64,000 nt of DNA from Bondarzewia mesenterica. Lineage: Eukaryota; Basidiomycota; Agaricomycetes; Russulales; Bondarzewiaceae. Position numbers and translations under genes: made by a program. The notes beneath the pieces are model-generated. The model ran no database searches, was not told the DNA's origin, and worked only from the letters and a program-made list of their open reading frames with translations. The stretch covers positions 28,628 through 92,627 of the forward strand of contig SGPL01000003.1 of the NCBI GenBank assembly GCA_004802705.1, written 5' to 3'. Below are positions 49,877 to 61,980 of the stretch, piece after piece (within the stretch, counting starts at the first letter, position 1; every line of letters begins with the position of its first letter).

Positions 49877-52800
49877 ATTACACGAGTAGGGAAAGAGGGT
49901 CCACTCCGCGCGAGCCAACTTACCGGTGTACATTTTCAGCTCATACCGCGGCAGCTACGTACTTGCTCTCAATTCAACAGCCTCCTCGGCTTATCGATCA
50001 CCTTGCGCTGAGAAACAAGAAACATCTGGACAACGGTACTCAGTCTTGATCATCGATTATGCTACAGACTGTTAAAAAAAACGGCCATCCTCGTCAAGAA
50101 CTTATATATTAGTTGTAAGTTACATTGACAGGATGACCGTCGCAAGGGGTGGTATATGCGACGGTCGGAAAACAAGGGGAAAGAATGGCCGCGGAACCTC
50201 CTGGATGACAGCCCCGAGTAACCATCGTTCCGCTTGACGGCATACGAGTTTCGCCATTTTCAATTCTACGAGAGGTGAGTTGCTGTTGGCTCACTCAGGG
50301 TCCCCGAATCCGACCTGGAATGCATTGTCTCCTCGTCCCCGCTTTCCACTATCTTTGCTCTCCCGCTCCGAGCCGACCAGACTAGACCAGACTCATCCAG
50401 TGGAAACCCAAACTTTCAATGCCGGCGATCCATATCAGGGTCCGATCTGTCTGTCTAAGGCCAGTGCGTGACAGACACGGCCCTCTGACGATATCTTACT
50501 ATTCGAGTGGAGAACGAGGACTGGCCTGGATACGACTCTTGGATGAGTATGTTTTGGCACTCAAGCCCTGTCTTCTATTTCCGCTTCTTCCCCTGCCGGG
50601 AGCAATTTTGATGGATGATGAACCAGAAGGTGACAGTGGCGGCAGGCCTCGTGGAGAACGGGAAGAAACCGAAGTCATTGAGCTGAAATTTCTCCGCCCT
50701 GCAGCTGACCCTGGGATGTTTGGGGTCTTCGAAGAGAGGCTGTACGCTTTCTTCTAGATCTCACTTACCCAGGGGTTTGCTTCTCAGAATTTCATAGAAT
50801 CAGCAGATGGGACGGGCCAGATTGTACCACGTTCGACAAGGCGCGAGGGCGGCTGAGGACGGTCGGTCTTAATCTGTCTAACTCAGTTTGACTCATCAGA
50901 TGGATGGCTTGATGACACCCATTCGCTCATCATGAGTTTGCGCATGCCTTACGACGACGATCGGTCAGGATGAGCAATAACCTCTACCAAGTGCCGGATC
51001 GTTCGTAAGTCCACTGCTCACTTTGTAACTGCNATGCTATCTCGAGCGATACAGTATAGGCGCGCTGTCTGCCGTCGTCACCTTGCTCGGGGTATGTGGG
51101 TTCGATTTGTGCTGATGTGGTATCGAAGGANGCAACATGTTCACGAAATCAGCCNGGNATTCGGGACAAAACTACTCGATTCGACGATTGCCTTCCCCAG
51201 GTGGTGATTTGCAGGACACACATCATGATCGTAATCTGGTTGACGGCCAGCTGATTTGGGGAGGGCGAGGTACAGAAGGNNACAGACAGTCCTCGAAATG
51301 GCTCCTTATCATCGATATTCCGTCCGTATCCCCATTTATGATTTATGATCCTGGNGTCACTCAGACATCACCCAATGATTGAGGCATGAAGACCCTGTGC
51401 CGCGCGGATCGAAGATAATTCCGGCTCAATCACGAAAGATCGAAGTTCTGTTGACCTCTTCGTGTACGCGTTTGTGAGAGCGAGACCCTTGACGAGAAGG
51501 AAAAAGAATCTGATGAAACTTTGCACTGTGNTCTTGTTATACTCAATCCGGCAGGTTGGGAAGATTTACTTGGCTCTTACACTCACATGGATATAGAGGC
51601 CCATCGGGGAGTTCTGAAACATTTCACAGTCCGTGATGACCGATTGCCGCAAAGCCTCTGAGCAGAATATAGCTACATATTGAGCCATGCATGAATTCTG
51701 GATCATTAAATTGGCAGCTGGATCCGTTGCAATGTCCCCGGGATCAACGTACGGATTGGTAATATGGCACATATAATGCTCACGGAGCGCCTTGACAAGG
51801 GTGCTACGCGCTGGCTTGCCCTTGTCCCCNCGCGTCAAGTCCACGCACACATCTCTAANTGGCGAATGCGCAGGAGTCCATACCGGCATTCAACATATTA
51901 TACCCACGGACAGGATGGAGGAGATTTCATGACCGTTCTCCCCGTATGTNCCCTTCTCCGCANTTTCTCGGAAACCTGGAGGCTAACACCANAATCGTGA
52001 CCGCACGGNTAACAGCCAATGACCACTCAAGAAGACCTTCTCCAGCANCGTTATATGAGTAGTAACGGTNACCGAAGNCANCCTAATTTCGGATACCCCC
52101 CGACGCGATACCACAGCTATTGGCAAGAAGACAGCGGGCATAGCGGCTTGAAGAAGGCATTGTCTGTACGTGCCTTTNTGCTTCTCGCCTGCGGGTATCC
52201 AACNTTTCTTCCGTAGAAATTCACAAAAGCGGTGCGACGCAAATTTAAAAAGTTGGCAGAAAAGATAAGATAATGGCATTATGCATTTACGATAGGAAGA
52301 ACATGACGATGATGAAANCGACCGAGCGTGAGACTTNACCNACTGNGGTGAAAGGAAGTCGTCAGTATGAATCGGCAAGACGTGACAAAAGAGNTAAAAG
52401 AGATGGACCCTCAGCGAACATTTGTTGTCCTTCATTCGCGATCGGACATATGCTTGTATAAATGATGTATAGATATCATGGGGCAAAAAGGACCGAGCAG
52501 ACAAAAAAAAAATGATGTGACACTCACGTAACAAATCATTCAGNCGTCCATTANGAACGCTTNCCTGACAAAGATGGCAAAGTCAGCGGAGAGCTCGAGA
52601 CACAAGGAAACAGAGGTTGTAAAGGTCAGAAATGAGAGTTTTGGTAAAAGGGTATCCACAAGGAGATTNCTCTCTCTTCGGAAGCAGAACTGAATACAGG
52701 TTGATCATCACAAAAGTACTTGGCAATCGCGGAAATGAAGTCAAGAAAAGAAAGACGACTCACCAGCACCAGCTGTTCGCGTTCCCTTTCCCTGAGTCCA

Positions 52801-54232
52801 GCGAAAAACGAACGAAAAANACGACGATGAACNCGTCGGAGAAAGAAGCTTATAAAGCCGAGCTGTACAGTTCTTCTCAAATTGACGTGCCGTTTGGGGC
52901 GGAGANCGAAACCGTGGCTTGTCAAAATCTCTCCCGCCNNTGTTCGACGTTGGACATTGATTCGTAGTCGATGAATATTGTCTTCACTATGTAGTGAGTA
53001 TTTCNCTTCCTAACTTCCTACAGTTTNATCTCCCCGTTTTTCCCTTTCCGCTGTTCGCTATGACGATAATTTCCATATNCTTGAGTCGGTGAGGTTACCA
53101 GTGAACCATTACTCAAAACATGCATCACCAACTGAGCGTTCATGACCTCTCTTTCTGTCTTATGACCNCTTCCCTTTTATTACTGTATGGTATATCGCGC
53201 CTTGCTGACACGTTTTTTTAGGTTTTTTTTTTCTGCACTGCGCAAGCATGATCACTTGTTCTCGACAACCAAGCTCTCTCTCAATGTTGAACATGTGAGC
53301 ACCCTCATAGCCATCATCTCCTCTTGAGGACGAAACCAAGTTCATCCATTCGTTGACTACTTGGCACTGCGTTGTTTCGCGAACCCCCTCGGTTTCGNTC
53401 GAGGTTGTGCTGGCTCAAACCGTCTTGGCGAGGGTCGGCCGGTTTGCGATACTTTGCAGGACGAGGAAAAAGAAAACANCGGCTTCTCTGATTTCCTTCA
53501 TCGATTTCATNNNNTTTTTTNAAATTGGTCACTNACTTCTTTATTTTGCATCCAGGATCGNGGANACAGTAAGNCATCGNTTNGNTATTTGTNCTATCTN
53601 TAGCNNGTAGCAGTTGTGTGTATATTATGTTTTGAATGNNANNNNTNNACNCTNCANNNNCANNAANATCNAANCNCNCATCNNCCATNNCNATCNCNNT
53701 CTCTGTNCTGTTCCGTGAAANTGACACGGAAACCTANCACCTCNGAACAAGCCAACATCTCTGACAAAACAGACAGAGAGACAGCTGACATTCATGCTCT
53801 GCACGATGGGAATACAAGTACTGTACGGACAGATACAACAGTATATAACAATATCGTGGCAGCGGTGCGGTGTGTACAGACAGTGGACAATTGCCCACGA
53901 AGGAGCTAAGATCGAGGGAGATATTGAGACAGGCGAAGGACGAAAGATCGAAAAAGCACAGACATCGGAATGATAATGAAGCCGTTTATGGGAAACAAAA
54001 TGAGAAAAGGAAGAAATAAATGGACAAGACGAGGACAGCCGCACAGGGATGTGAACATTCAATGGCCCAGCCAGAAAATGGCTTTGATACCTGTGCGACA
54101 AGAAAAGGATCGAGAAAAAGTCAACGAGATCAAACGGAAACAAGAAAAGGAGAAACGAAACGGATGTCCAAAAGACAGAAATACAAAGTAAGCATCCCCT
54201 CTGTAGGATCCTCTGCTCCCGCCACGAACCTG
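49877..54232. other. Poorly resolved region without a confident gene
   Basis: About 4.3 kb, with dozens of single N between 51033 and 53743 and ambiguous clusters at 53511-53700. Possible coding pieces on +: 50543-50757, ending FEERLYAFF; and MSNNLYQVPDRS at 50970-51008 joined by a GT-AG intron to IGALSAVVTLLG (about 51056-51092), which reads like the first two exons of a gene. On minus, 51566-51889 encodes STLVKALREHYMCHITNPYV and ANLMIQNSCMAQYVAIFCSE, which looks protein-like but unrecognised. Sequence quality prevents joining any of these. Confidence 0.4.
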
Positions 54233-57200
54233 CTAATCTTCATCAACGTCCATGCTCGACCGGCCAAATGACGCCCGAGCATCACTCGAAGAAGCACCAA
54301 CGGTATTTCCCGTAGCCCGACTCCGCCTCCTCATATACTCGCTCTGCCGCGCCCGCTTCTTCGCGCTCAGCATCACCGCCTCACCACTGGCCGTCCGATT
54401 GTACCTCATGACACCCCCGTATGACCTTCGCTCGCCACTACCACTAGACTGCTGCTTTCGAGGCGACGAAGCGCCGATCTGCGGTTTCAGCGAGGAGGGT
54501 AGTCCAGCGGCGAGCGCCGCGCGTTGTGCGCCGAGCTTCGCGATGACGCGTGATCGGGAAATTCGCGGTTTGCGCATGACTCGCGGCGTTGTTGCAGGGA
54601 GCAAACTTGATGCTGGTGCAGCGCGGTTGATGTGATCACCGTTACTATTGCTGTCGGTGTGGAGATTGGACGCAGCCGCACCGAAGAAGGTCGGCTTGAT
54701 GGGTGTTGGAAGCGACGAGCTGCTCGCGGCCCTCAAAGGCCTGCTGAAGATCTTGCCTGGGGATGTCCGGACTGGCGACAGCCCTGTCCTGCGCGGGCTG
54801 TTAGTGATCGGACCTAGAGCAGGTTGACTGGTCTTGGAGGTAGGTTCAGGGACCTTGGACAGGCTGGTCTTGGGGTTACGCATTTTGGCCAGGGAACTTG
54901 CAGTAGGCGCATACAACGTGGATGAGGATCTTCCCATGCTCTTGGTGCTTCCATTCGCGGGGACGATACTGGGGGCGCTGGGGGGTCGCCGCATCCCAAT
55001 CGATGATATGGATGTCGTGCTGGTGGACAAGGTACGTTCGTGCCCAGTTCCTTTCGTTCCCATCGATGACGGCTGCGCGAGGAAGCTCGGGTGAGTGCTT
55101 GACCGCGAACTGGCTGTAGAAACAGGCTTTGATTTGGCCGTTCCTGTACTGATGATGCTGCCCGCACGAGAAGCTGGGGATACGAACGTGGCCGTCGCTG
55201 TCTTTGTAGGAGCCATCGTCGCACCGAATGAGGGGATGGGTAAACGGGCTTTGAACGCGGTCGTTGAAGCAGGGGCTGTTGCCATCTTCGCAGCCTTACT
55301 TGCCGATCCGCTGGCGGCAACAGTTGCAGATCCACTGGAGCGCGCTGACCCACTCGATGCGCTACGATGCATCATAGCAAAACCGAATGCCTTCTTGCTC
55401 CCAGCGCTCCCCGTAGTCTTCGCCGATGCTGCGGGCTTGTTGACAGGCTTCGCCTCTTTCCTCGTGTCTGTACTGGGTTTTGGTGCTATCGATTTCGAAA
55501 CGGGAATGCTGGTGTTGGAAGCAGTAGCAGTGGTCTTCGCATTCGACCCCATGCCCATGTTCCAAGCATTCTTGACGATGGATTTAGCGGACGTTAGGAA
55601 GCCGAAGCGCGCCACAGAACCCTTCGCTTTGTCTACACAGAACGTGAGAAACACGCTCTCAGGGCACAATACACGACTTACGATTGGCAGGCAAAGACTT
55701 GGGTGTGACGCCGCTCATCCTCCTCACGCCACTCCGTCTCTTCTCCCTCTTCTTCTCCAACATCTTCTTGACTGCCACCCTCTCCTTCTCCTTGTTCACC
55801 TTCGGAGCAATCGATACCCGCTTGCCCTTGTCCATTCCTCCATCCCCTTCCACCACTCTGACTCGCTTCGACATCCGCATATCCTCCTCTTCCTCGCTCG
55901 CTTCTCCCTCATCAAATCCACCAGGAATCATCTTCTTCCTGGTCCCAGCGCTGATCACCCTTGTCGCCACGCTAGCGCTCCCTCTCCCCATCATGTTCGG
56001 GCGCGGGCGCCCGTTGCCCAGCGCTTCCGACTTGCGTTTCTTCGTCCCGGGCACTAGGCCATCCGCGCCACGCCTCGCAGCATAATGACTCGCAATCGAC
56101 TCCATCTTATTAAACTGCGCTTCATGCACCTTGTTAAACCGACCCTGACCCTTCACCTCACCTCCGGACGTCTTCCGCGTTTCACCGTCTTCAGCCTTGG
56201 CATTCTCGAGTAAATCCGAGCCAACCTTCTGGCCACCCACCGCGGACAACCGGCGGTTCATCTCTGCCAACACCGACGCAGCCGCGCTCCCGAACGCTTC
56301 GTTCGACACGTGATTCGACCCGAACACGAACGGTTTCGCGGGAGAGAAGATGTCGTCGACGTCGTTAGACGGCCGCGCGGGCGACGCGGACGCGCTGAGC
56401 CCGCCAGGCATTGGCAGGTTCTCATCGTCCTTGGGCAAGGCGGGATACAGATTCTCATCGTCTTTGGGCAAGGCGGGATACAGATTCTTGGTCGGGCTGA
56501 GAGGCCAAACAGGTACGCCGCGCGCTCCGGGACTCGTGATGAGATCGAAGTCCGTCGCGAACGGCTTGAGTTGCGGCGTGCCGGGCGCGCAGGAGTTTGC
56601 TGAAGAGACGAGGCGGATGGTGGTCGTAGGTCCGTTCGTCGCAGGGACGCCCGGGCGGGATGGATGGCCCGGAATCGGCTCGTGCGAGACTGTCGCGTCG
56701 GGTGTGGATAATTTGAGATGATCTGTTTGGGGGGGAGAGGACAGGCGCGACGATGGCAAGGATGCGTAGGGCTTGGCGTTCGCTGTCAGTTCGTCGACCT
56801 CTTCTGGGGGCGGGGTGCTGCGCTTGCGGTTACGGGGCATGAGGGACGGCGAAGCGGAAGTGGACGCTTTGGAGTTGGAGCGCTTTAGGCCGAAAGAACT
56901 GGCCAAAGCCTTGAGAGAACTCATGGACGATGCTGGAGAATTGAGTAAGAAGAGTAAGAAGGCGTACGAAGAGGTGCATGTGGGTGCATACACTTAGAAC
57001 TGCCTGTCCCAAACTCGCGCATAGACTTGTGCGTCCCGCTGCCCTGGGAGGACGTTTCCTCCTCAATATCATCCATGACAACCTCCCACTGCTCGCTCGG
57101 TCTTGTCATCGCGTGTGTGCTCGTGGAAATCTCGTCGTCCGTCGTTTCGTCACTCTGATTCAGTTCGTCGATCGGTAGAGTGTTCGCGTGTTGTTTGAGC

Positions 57201-57328
57201 CGTTCGATAAGCTCGACATTCTTTCCAGAAGCTTTGATAGAGTGAATCTTGCACAGCTTGACGAGCTGGTCGCGCTTGAGAGAATGCAAAGCCGGAGAAT
57301 TGAAGAGGATCTGTGTGGTCGTCGACAT
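54233..57328 (-). CDS. SAP-domain protein with NuSAP-like motif
   Basis: Start MSTTTQILFNSPALHSLKRD (57328), stop after SSMDVDED at 54233. Residues about 12-50 form a SAP DNA-binding helix pair (LHSLKRDQLVKLCKIHSIKA, GKNVELIERLKQHAN). A 31-residue acidic stretch follows (SDETTDDEIST). The bulk, over 800 residues, is low-complexity Ser/Pro/Lys/Arg-rich and basic. In the middle lies FNKVHEAQFNKMESIASHYA (about 56065-56130), which matches in form the H-E-A-x-F-x-K-M-E-S-I motif of the vertebrate nucleolar and spindle-associated protein NuSAP. Together with the N-terminal SAP domain and the basic tail, this suggests a fungal NuSAP relative binding chromatin and microtubules in mitosis. That is inference, since the rest is too disordered to compare by eye. 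About four exons. Confidence 0.75.
56419..56484 (-). repeat. 33-bp perfect-frame tandem duplication in the SAP-domain gene
   Basis: Two adjacent 33-base units (56419-56451 and 56452-56484) differ at one base and encode NLYPALPKDDE twice in a row. As 33 is a multiple of three, the frame is kept. Confidence 0.9.
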
Positions 57329-57749
57329 CCGTTGTGTTATTTCGTTCGTCCTAGAAAACGGAAAAAAAATTGTGCAATCAATGGAAGTCGTCCTAGATGG
57401 GTCGGAGACAAGGTATTATTAAATTGTCAGGGGATCGTGAGGAAACGTTGTTGAAGGCAAAAGGAACTTGTGATTCTGATGGAGAGGGAGGTTGGCGCGA
57501 GGCAATTCCAACATAACGTCATGTGACCGCGATATATTGTTATGTAATTTTACATATCTGTGACGCTGTGACCAAGTGAGTCACGGAAGCAGTTGGTGAG
57601 AGCATCAAATTATACAGTGCTCACCATAAAAGTTCGTGTATCTGGGATTGTCTAGCGCAAGGGTTTCACATCGATATCAAAGACTCGAAGAAATTTCACC
57701 TGGAATGATGTGGCTGACCTTTACGAAGCGACTGTACTTAAATAATCGG
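57329..57749. other. Promoter region of the SAP-domain gene
   Basis: About 420 bases upstream of the SAP-domain gene. Contains several 'gtgac' words (57520-57585). No supported frame. Confidence 0.5.
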
Positions 57750-58294
57750 TTATCGGTCACGCCTGTCGACCACGTTGCTTCCGAGAACTGCGCCGACGAT
57801 GTTGAACATGATGCCTTTTCCGACATAAAGGCAGCGCTGAAAGGGCTCTGGGTCTGAAATACAAGGAATACGCACCAATGACAAAGCAGAGTCACCATAG
57901 CAAAAAAAAATCAGATAGACCGGGAAGAATTTTGACACTCACTATCTTCTTCTCAGCGTCACTGTTGAGACGTTGAACGTTGAGCGGGCACCGTCCGTCG
58001 ACTCTTCCTCCGCACTCTTCGTAATGTATCGAATGCTCACCTTCCCATACATAGCTGAGCTGTTTCCCAGCATCGACCGCAGCTTCTGCGTTGTCATGTG
58101 CGTTGATGAAGTCTGATGCTCTTGCGAATCACCCCAACTTCCGTGGCCCTTTCCGGCAAGCCAGCGTATAAATTAACCGCATCAGACCCCAACTTGAGAC
58201 CTTGACTGATAACTTGAGCGTGCGACGTGTCGTAGATGTCTCCTAAAACTACTTTGAGCCGTTGGAGGGGGGATAATGATGTTAATTCAGTCAA
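57750..58294 (-). CDS. Possible small spliced gene of unknown function
   Basis: On minus, MTELTSLSPLQRLKVVLGDI starts at 58294 and continues KLGSDAVNLYAGLPERATEV. A following segment in another frame reads DFINAHDNAEAAVDAGKQLS (about 58055-58115) and precedes a gtgagc donor. Further on, after an AG acceptor near 57862, DPEPFQRCLYVGKGIMFNIV and GAVLGSNVVDRRDR end at a stop at 57750-57752. The three pieces have protein-like composition and splice-like borders, but I could not join them with full confidence. I do not recognise the family. The first piece resembles in style the short helical N-terminal modules found before NACHT/STAND domains in mushrooms, but no ATPase follows, so this could be a remnant. 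Confidence 0.35.
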
Positions 58295-60066
58295 AAACCT
58301 TCATATGTATGTAAGTTGCCTGCCTGTCACCTCTATAATCTTGCCAACAAGTTCTAGTTCAAGTTGTGTCTTGTCACTGACCGCCTCTTGAGCAGAATGT
58401 GGGCTTGCTGGGCATCGTCGATCAATTGCAACAGCTTGCACGTCGGAGGGTCTGAGTCGTTGGAGATCAAGGTTTGGTTTTCGATTTCAACGTGGGTTCC
58501 CCTCCGACGTATCGAGTGGAAGTTCAGCCTCGTGCACGATCGTGATGTCATCAATCCCTGGTTAGGCGCTTGTTCGCCCATCATCGAGTCGAGCAACTTG
58601 ATTTACTTGGAGCAGTATACTCCCGTTCGCTCGAGCTCGTTGTCTCGGTCGACGAGGAGCTCAGCGAACGCGATACTCGTGCGTAGTTCGTGCTAACGGA
58701 TAGTACGTGGTTTTTCAAGGATTTGTTGAGGTGGGTGGTCTTAAGGTACGTACTACTCCAAGTTTATGTGCACTCTTCGAGACACGCTTTGCGCCCTCAA
58801 AAAATAAGCAGAGCCGATGATTTCACAATGCAGGTTTTACTAGGAAATAAGGTTCCTCAGACTTATAAAGGCTGTACTTGTTGACGCCAGTCTGAGACGG
58901 GCGACTGCGACGGGCGAGTGCAAGGTGAGCCAAATTATAGCAAACGGTGACCATCCGCTACATCGACGGATACTAGGCTTGTAGGACGTGTCTTTCGAAT
59001 GCTGCGACGCGTCGAGTGTCCTCAAATGCACTCGGTGGCCCACTTCGATGACCAGCCGGGCACACCGCCTAAAGGTTCCTGGCTCGACTGGCCCTCCCCC
59101 CTCAGATATTTATGGACAACAGTCACACATGTTGCAAATGGTTAAAGCGCATGTACACTGCACGGGCTGCGCTCAAATCAGATCGATCTCCGAAAAAAAA
59201 TCACGTTCATGGAACCCCTTCCTGTCCAAGCTGCCGAGGCCTCTTGAGCCGTCGCTAGTGAACTACGCTTTGGTACAGGGAGCCACTAGCCTCGTTGTCT
59301 AGGATCCTCGTACAATCCGAGAGTGCGAGTGGCCGCCTAATTGGATTCTTATCAGGCGGATCAGTACAAGCCGCGTTTTTTTTTCCGAGCTTTTTTTGCA
59401 ATGAACAAAGCGCTCGTGCCGTTTATCTCCCGTTGTCTGCCACTGCGTCAGATGTCCCCCCGTCTCCCGGATGGCAAAGCGGGTTCCGTTCCAATCGACT
59501 TGGATACATACCTCCACTAGGGACCAATGATCGGTGTGGCAAGCACAAAAGACAGGCGTTTGTTCACCCAAAGCACCATCATGTTGACCATGCACCTCGC
59601 CATGACGGCTCTCCGACAAAAGGATGGTTTGAACGCGTGGGGGCACGATTCGATGGCAACAGTGACAACAATGAAGAACTTGGAAGCGGATCGCACAGCA
59701 AAATCATGCCAAGAGCCGCTTTCTGGCCTTTGCCGAGGCCGAATGGGTTGTTTAATCGGTGGCAGAACGGCGCCCACAGGTTTCCACAGAGACGAAGTGG
59801 CATGGATGTGGGTCCGTATTTACGCGCATGGGTGCAAGAGTTTCCAAATTAGGCAAGAATGAAGTGCGGCCCACAAGTCCAAACAGGGGCCTACGGTCAC
59901 AGTCACAATGCGCTTTGACGAAGCAAATCACGTTGTGGGCGTTGTCGATTCTGAATAAATAGATCCGTGGAATGCTCCCGTCCCCTCACTCATCCCAGCC
60001 CCCTCTCCGACTTTGCAATCTCAGCCACCATCAGTGCTCTCCTCGACCCATCTTTGTTTCATCCCA
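58295..60066. other. Gene-poor region upstream of the Clp1-like gene
   Basis: About 1.8 kb. On minus around 58380-58480 there is a coding-like piece (CKLLQLIDDAQQAHILLKR), perhaps related to the possible gene to its left. A 185-codon + frame at 59295-59852 has no motif. A TATA-like ataaatag at about 59954-59961 could serve the Clp1-like gene. No RNA gene seen. Confidence 0.4.
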
Positions 60067-61205
60067 ATGGTCCTCCATACCTCCAACCGTCGTGCCTCTC
60101 AGGCTGAGAACCAGCCCCCCAGCAGGCGCAGCGCTCCTATGTTGAAGAACTACCCCTCTCGCAGTCGTGTCTCCCGCCGTGCGAACACGGGTTCTGCCCG
60201 CGCAACGACATCCAACCCAAAGCGCAGGTCGCGGGCTCAGCTAGGGTCGTCGGCACGCTCTGCCCGAACCCTTGCCAAGTCCGTCACCCCGCCTTCCCCC
60301 TCTGACGTGAACATGATTGATGTCCCTTGCGCGTACACCTCCCTCGATAAATCAAAACTGGTCACGCTCCCCCGATTCCTCCGACACCCTGAGACAAAGT
60401 ATCCCTCTCAGCAGGCGCTTGAGGCCGTCGGCCTCGGCGACACACCTTTGGAATATGCGCAGCGCGTCTTGAAGGAGGCTGGTCCGAAGTACGCATCTTC
60501 TCCTTGTCATCATTCCTGGAGTCACTGTCTCACGTCCGCCCCCACAGCATGCACAAGGTGCTCATGCACGCCGAAAGTGCACCAGTCACCGGCCTGCCGA
60601 AGGAGCTGGAAATCACCCTCAATGACGTATCCGCAGAGCCACCAACCCACGTCCTCGCAGTGTACTGCCGACTCCCCTCCGCCAAACGGAACATCACCCT
60701 CACCCCAATCCACGACGTGATCCTGGCCGCGCACTGCGCGAACCTCCCCATCCTCCCCCCGTCATCCCAGTCTCGAGTGAACCAAGGCGACACCGTCACC
60801 CTCCCCGTCATCCCGCTCGGCCTTCCATCCCCCACGACCTTCCGCGCGCTTCTCGGCTTTCTCTACCTCAAACGCACCGATCTCCTCCTCGCCATGATCC
60901 TCCCCTGCGCGCCCGGCCCACACCCATCTCCCGCGGCCGACGCCTCCGAAATGGAGCGCCACGCCATGGCCATCCAGCGCGTCCGCACGTTCGCGCAGCA
61001 GCTCGCGGTGACGTTCACCCCGCGCGTGTTGTTCGAGCGCGCGATGTACGTCAACGGGTTGTGGCAGAACGCCTGTGCCCTCGGCGTGTTTGATCAACAG
61101 CTCTGGGCGTGCATCGATTGGTGCTGGGAGGTCCTCCTTACCGCTCTCGCCTTCGCCACCGGCGCGCCGCAGTCCGTGCAGACTTCCCTCCCCCTCCCGC
61201 AGTGA
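60067..61205 (+). CDS. Clp1-like protein (clampless1 family)
   Basis: Two exons: 60067-60488 and 60548-61205; an in-frame ATG at 60013 is an alternative start. The product is about 359 residues. The N-terminal 80 residues are basic and disordered (SRSRVSRRANTGSARA). A conserved-looking body follows: TSLDKSKLVTLPRFLRHPET, LEAVGLGDTPLEYAQRVLKE, MHKVLMHAESAPVTGLPKEL, PSPTTFRALLGFLYLKRTDL, LFERAMYVNGLWQNACALGV, FDQQLWACIDWCWEVLLTAL. The LP-x-x-F/LY-x-KR and LWQNAxALGVFDxxLWxxxD patterns fit my recollection of Clp1, a basidiomycete-specific regulator needed for clamp cell formation and sexual development in Coprinopsis and Ustilago. No catalytic motif is visible. The exon 2 third positions are strongly C-rich, suggesting high expression or GC-biased codon use. 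Family assignment is from memory of pattern, not alignment. Confidence 0.65.
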
Positions 61206-61980
61206 TCGCTTTACTTTCACGTCTTTTGGCTTGCCACCTTGCCAATGGCCCCTCGTCCATGCCATCCCATTCGTCTTTCTATGCTTCTTCCTTTTGTTCC
61301 CATTCGGACTCCGCTATGGTCGAAGCAACCCATGTGTATTCATCGTGTATGACTTACTTTTTTCCCTTCTTTCTCTTTTTCTTGTCGAATACCACCTTCG
61401 CCTTTCGCAAGCCATGTACTTTGTGTTCCTCTTTCCTCCCGAACAATTTGTACGTTCACACCGCACCGCCGTATTAGTAGAGTACACTTATTTCACCACC
61501 GCTCTGGGCTGGGTTAGATACACATACCGTAAGTTTTAGAATCCGAGGAAGCCACACTGAAGTATCCGTACTTTTCTTGTATCGCGTCGTCGGTAATTAA
61601 GTGTTATTTTGATATCCATGTTTTTGATTCCGGTCTTGTGCAGGGTCGTCGGCGTTTCGAGAATGCCAGAATGTGGGTCTCGGTGAGCGAACGACATTTG
61701 TGGCAACCACCAGTGACGGCGGCACTGTTGAACGTAACGTTGAACCATCATCACAAGTTCGAGCGCTCCGCGAGATGGAGTTTCGGTATACCGGCCCGAG
61801 CTTGGGTACAATGTCAATTGTTTATGTACCTTTTTTCAGACGCCCACGCATTTACACAATTTTTGGACCAACACGTCAATCCATTGATCATGCATCAACC
61901 CTAGGGTGACCATTCGCCAATCTCAAATCTCTACACATTACTGTAAATACAAACTCTGATACATTGTGTGCACGCACAGG
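61206..61980. other. Convergent 3' flank between Clp1-like gene and CLN3
   Basis: About 775 bases between facing genes. The left half is T-rich (61230-61460), as in long 3' UTRs. Short frames without motifs; nothing else seen. Confidence 0.55.

Noticed and set aside
55095..56057. A 320-codon open frame on the plus strand
   Set aside because: It lies antisense to the long exon of the SAP-domain gene and comes from its GC-biased codons. It has no motif of its own.
59295..59852. A 185-codon plus-strand frame upstream of the Clp1-like gene
   Set aside because: No start context, motif or splice structure, irregular composition, and the reverse strand is equally open. Treated as chance.
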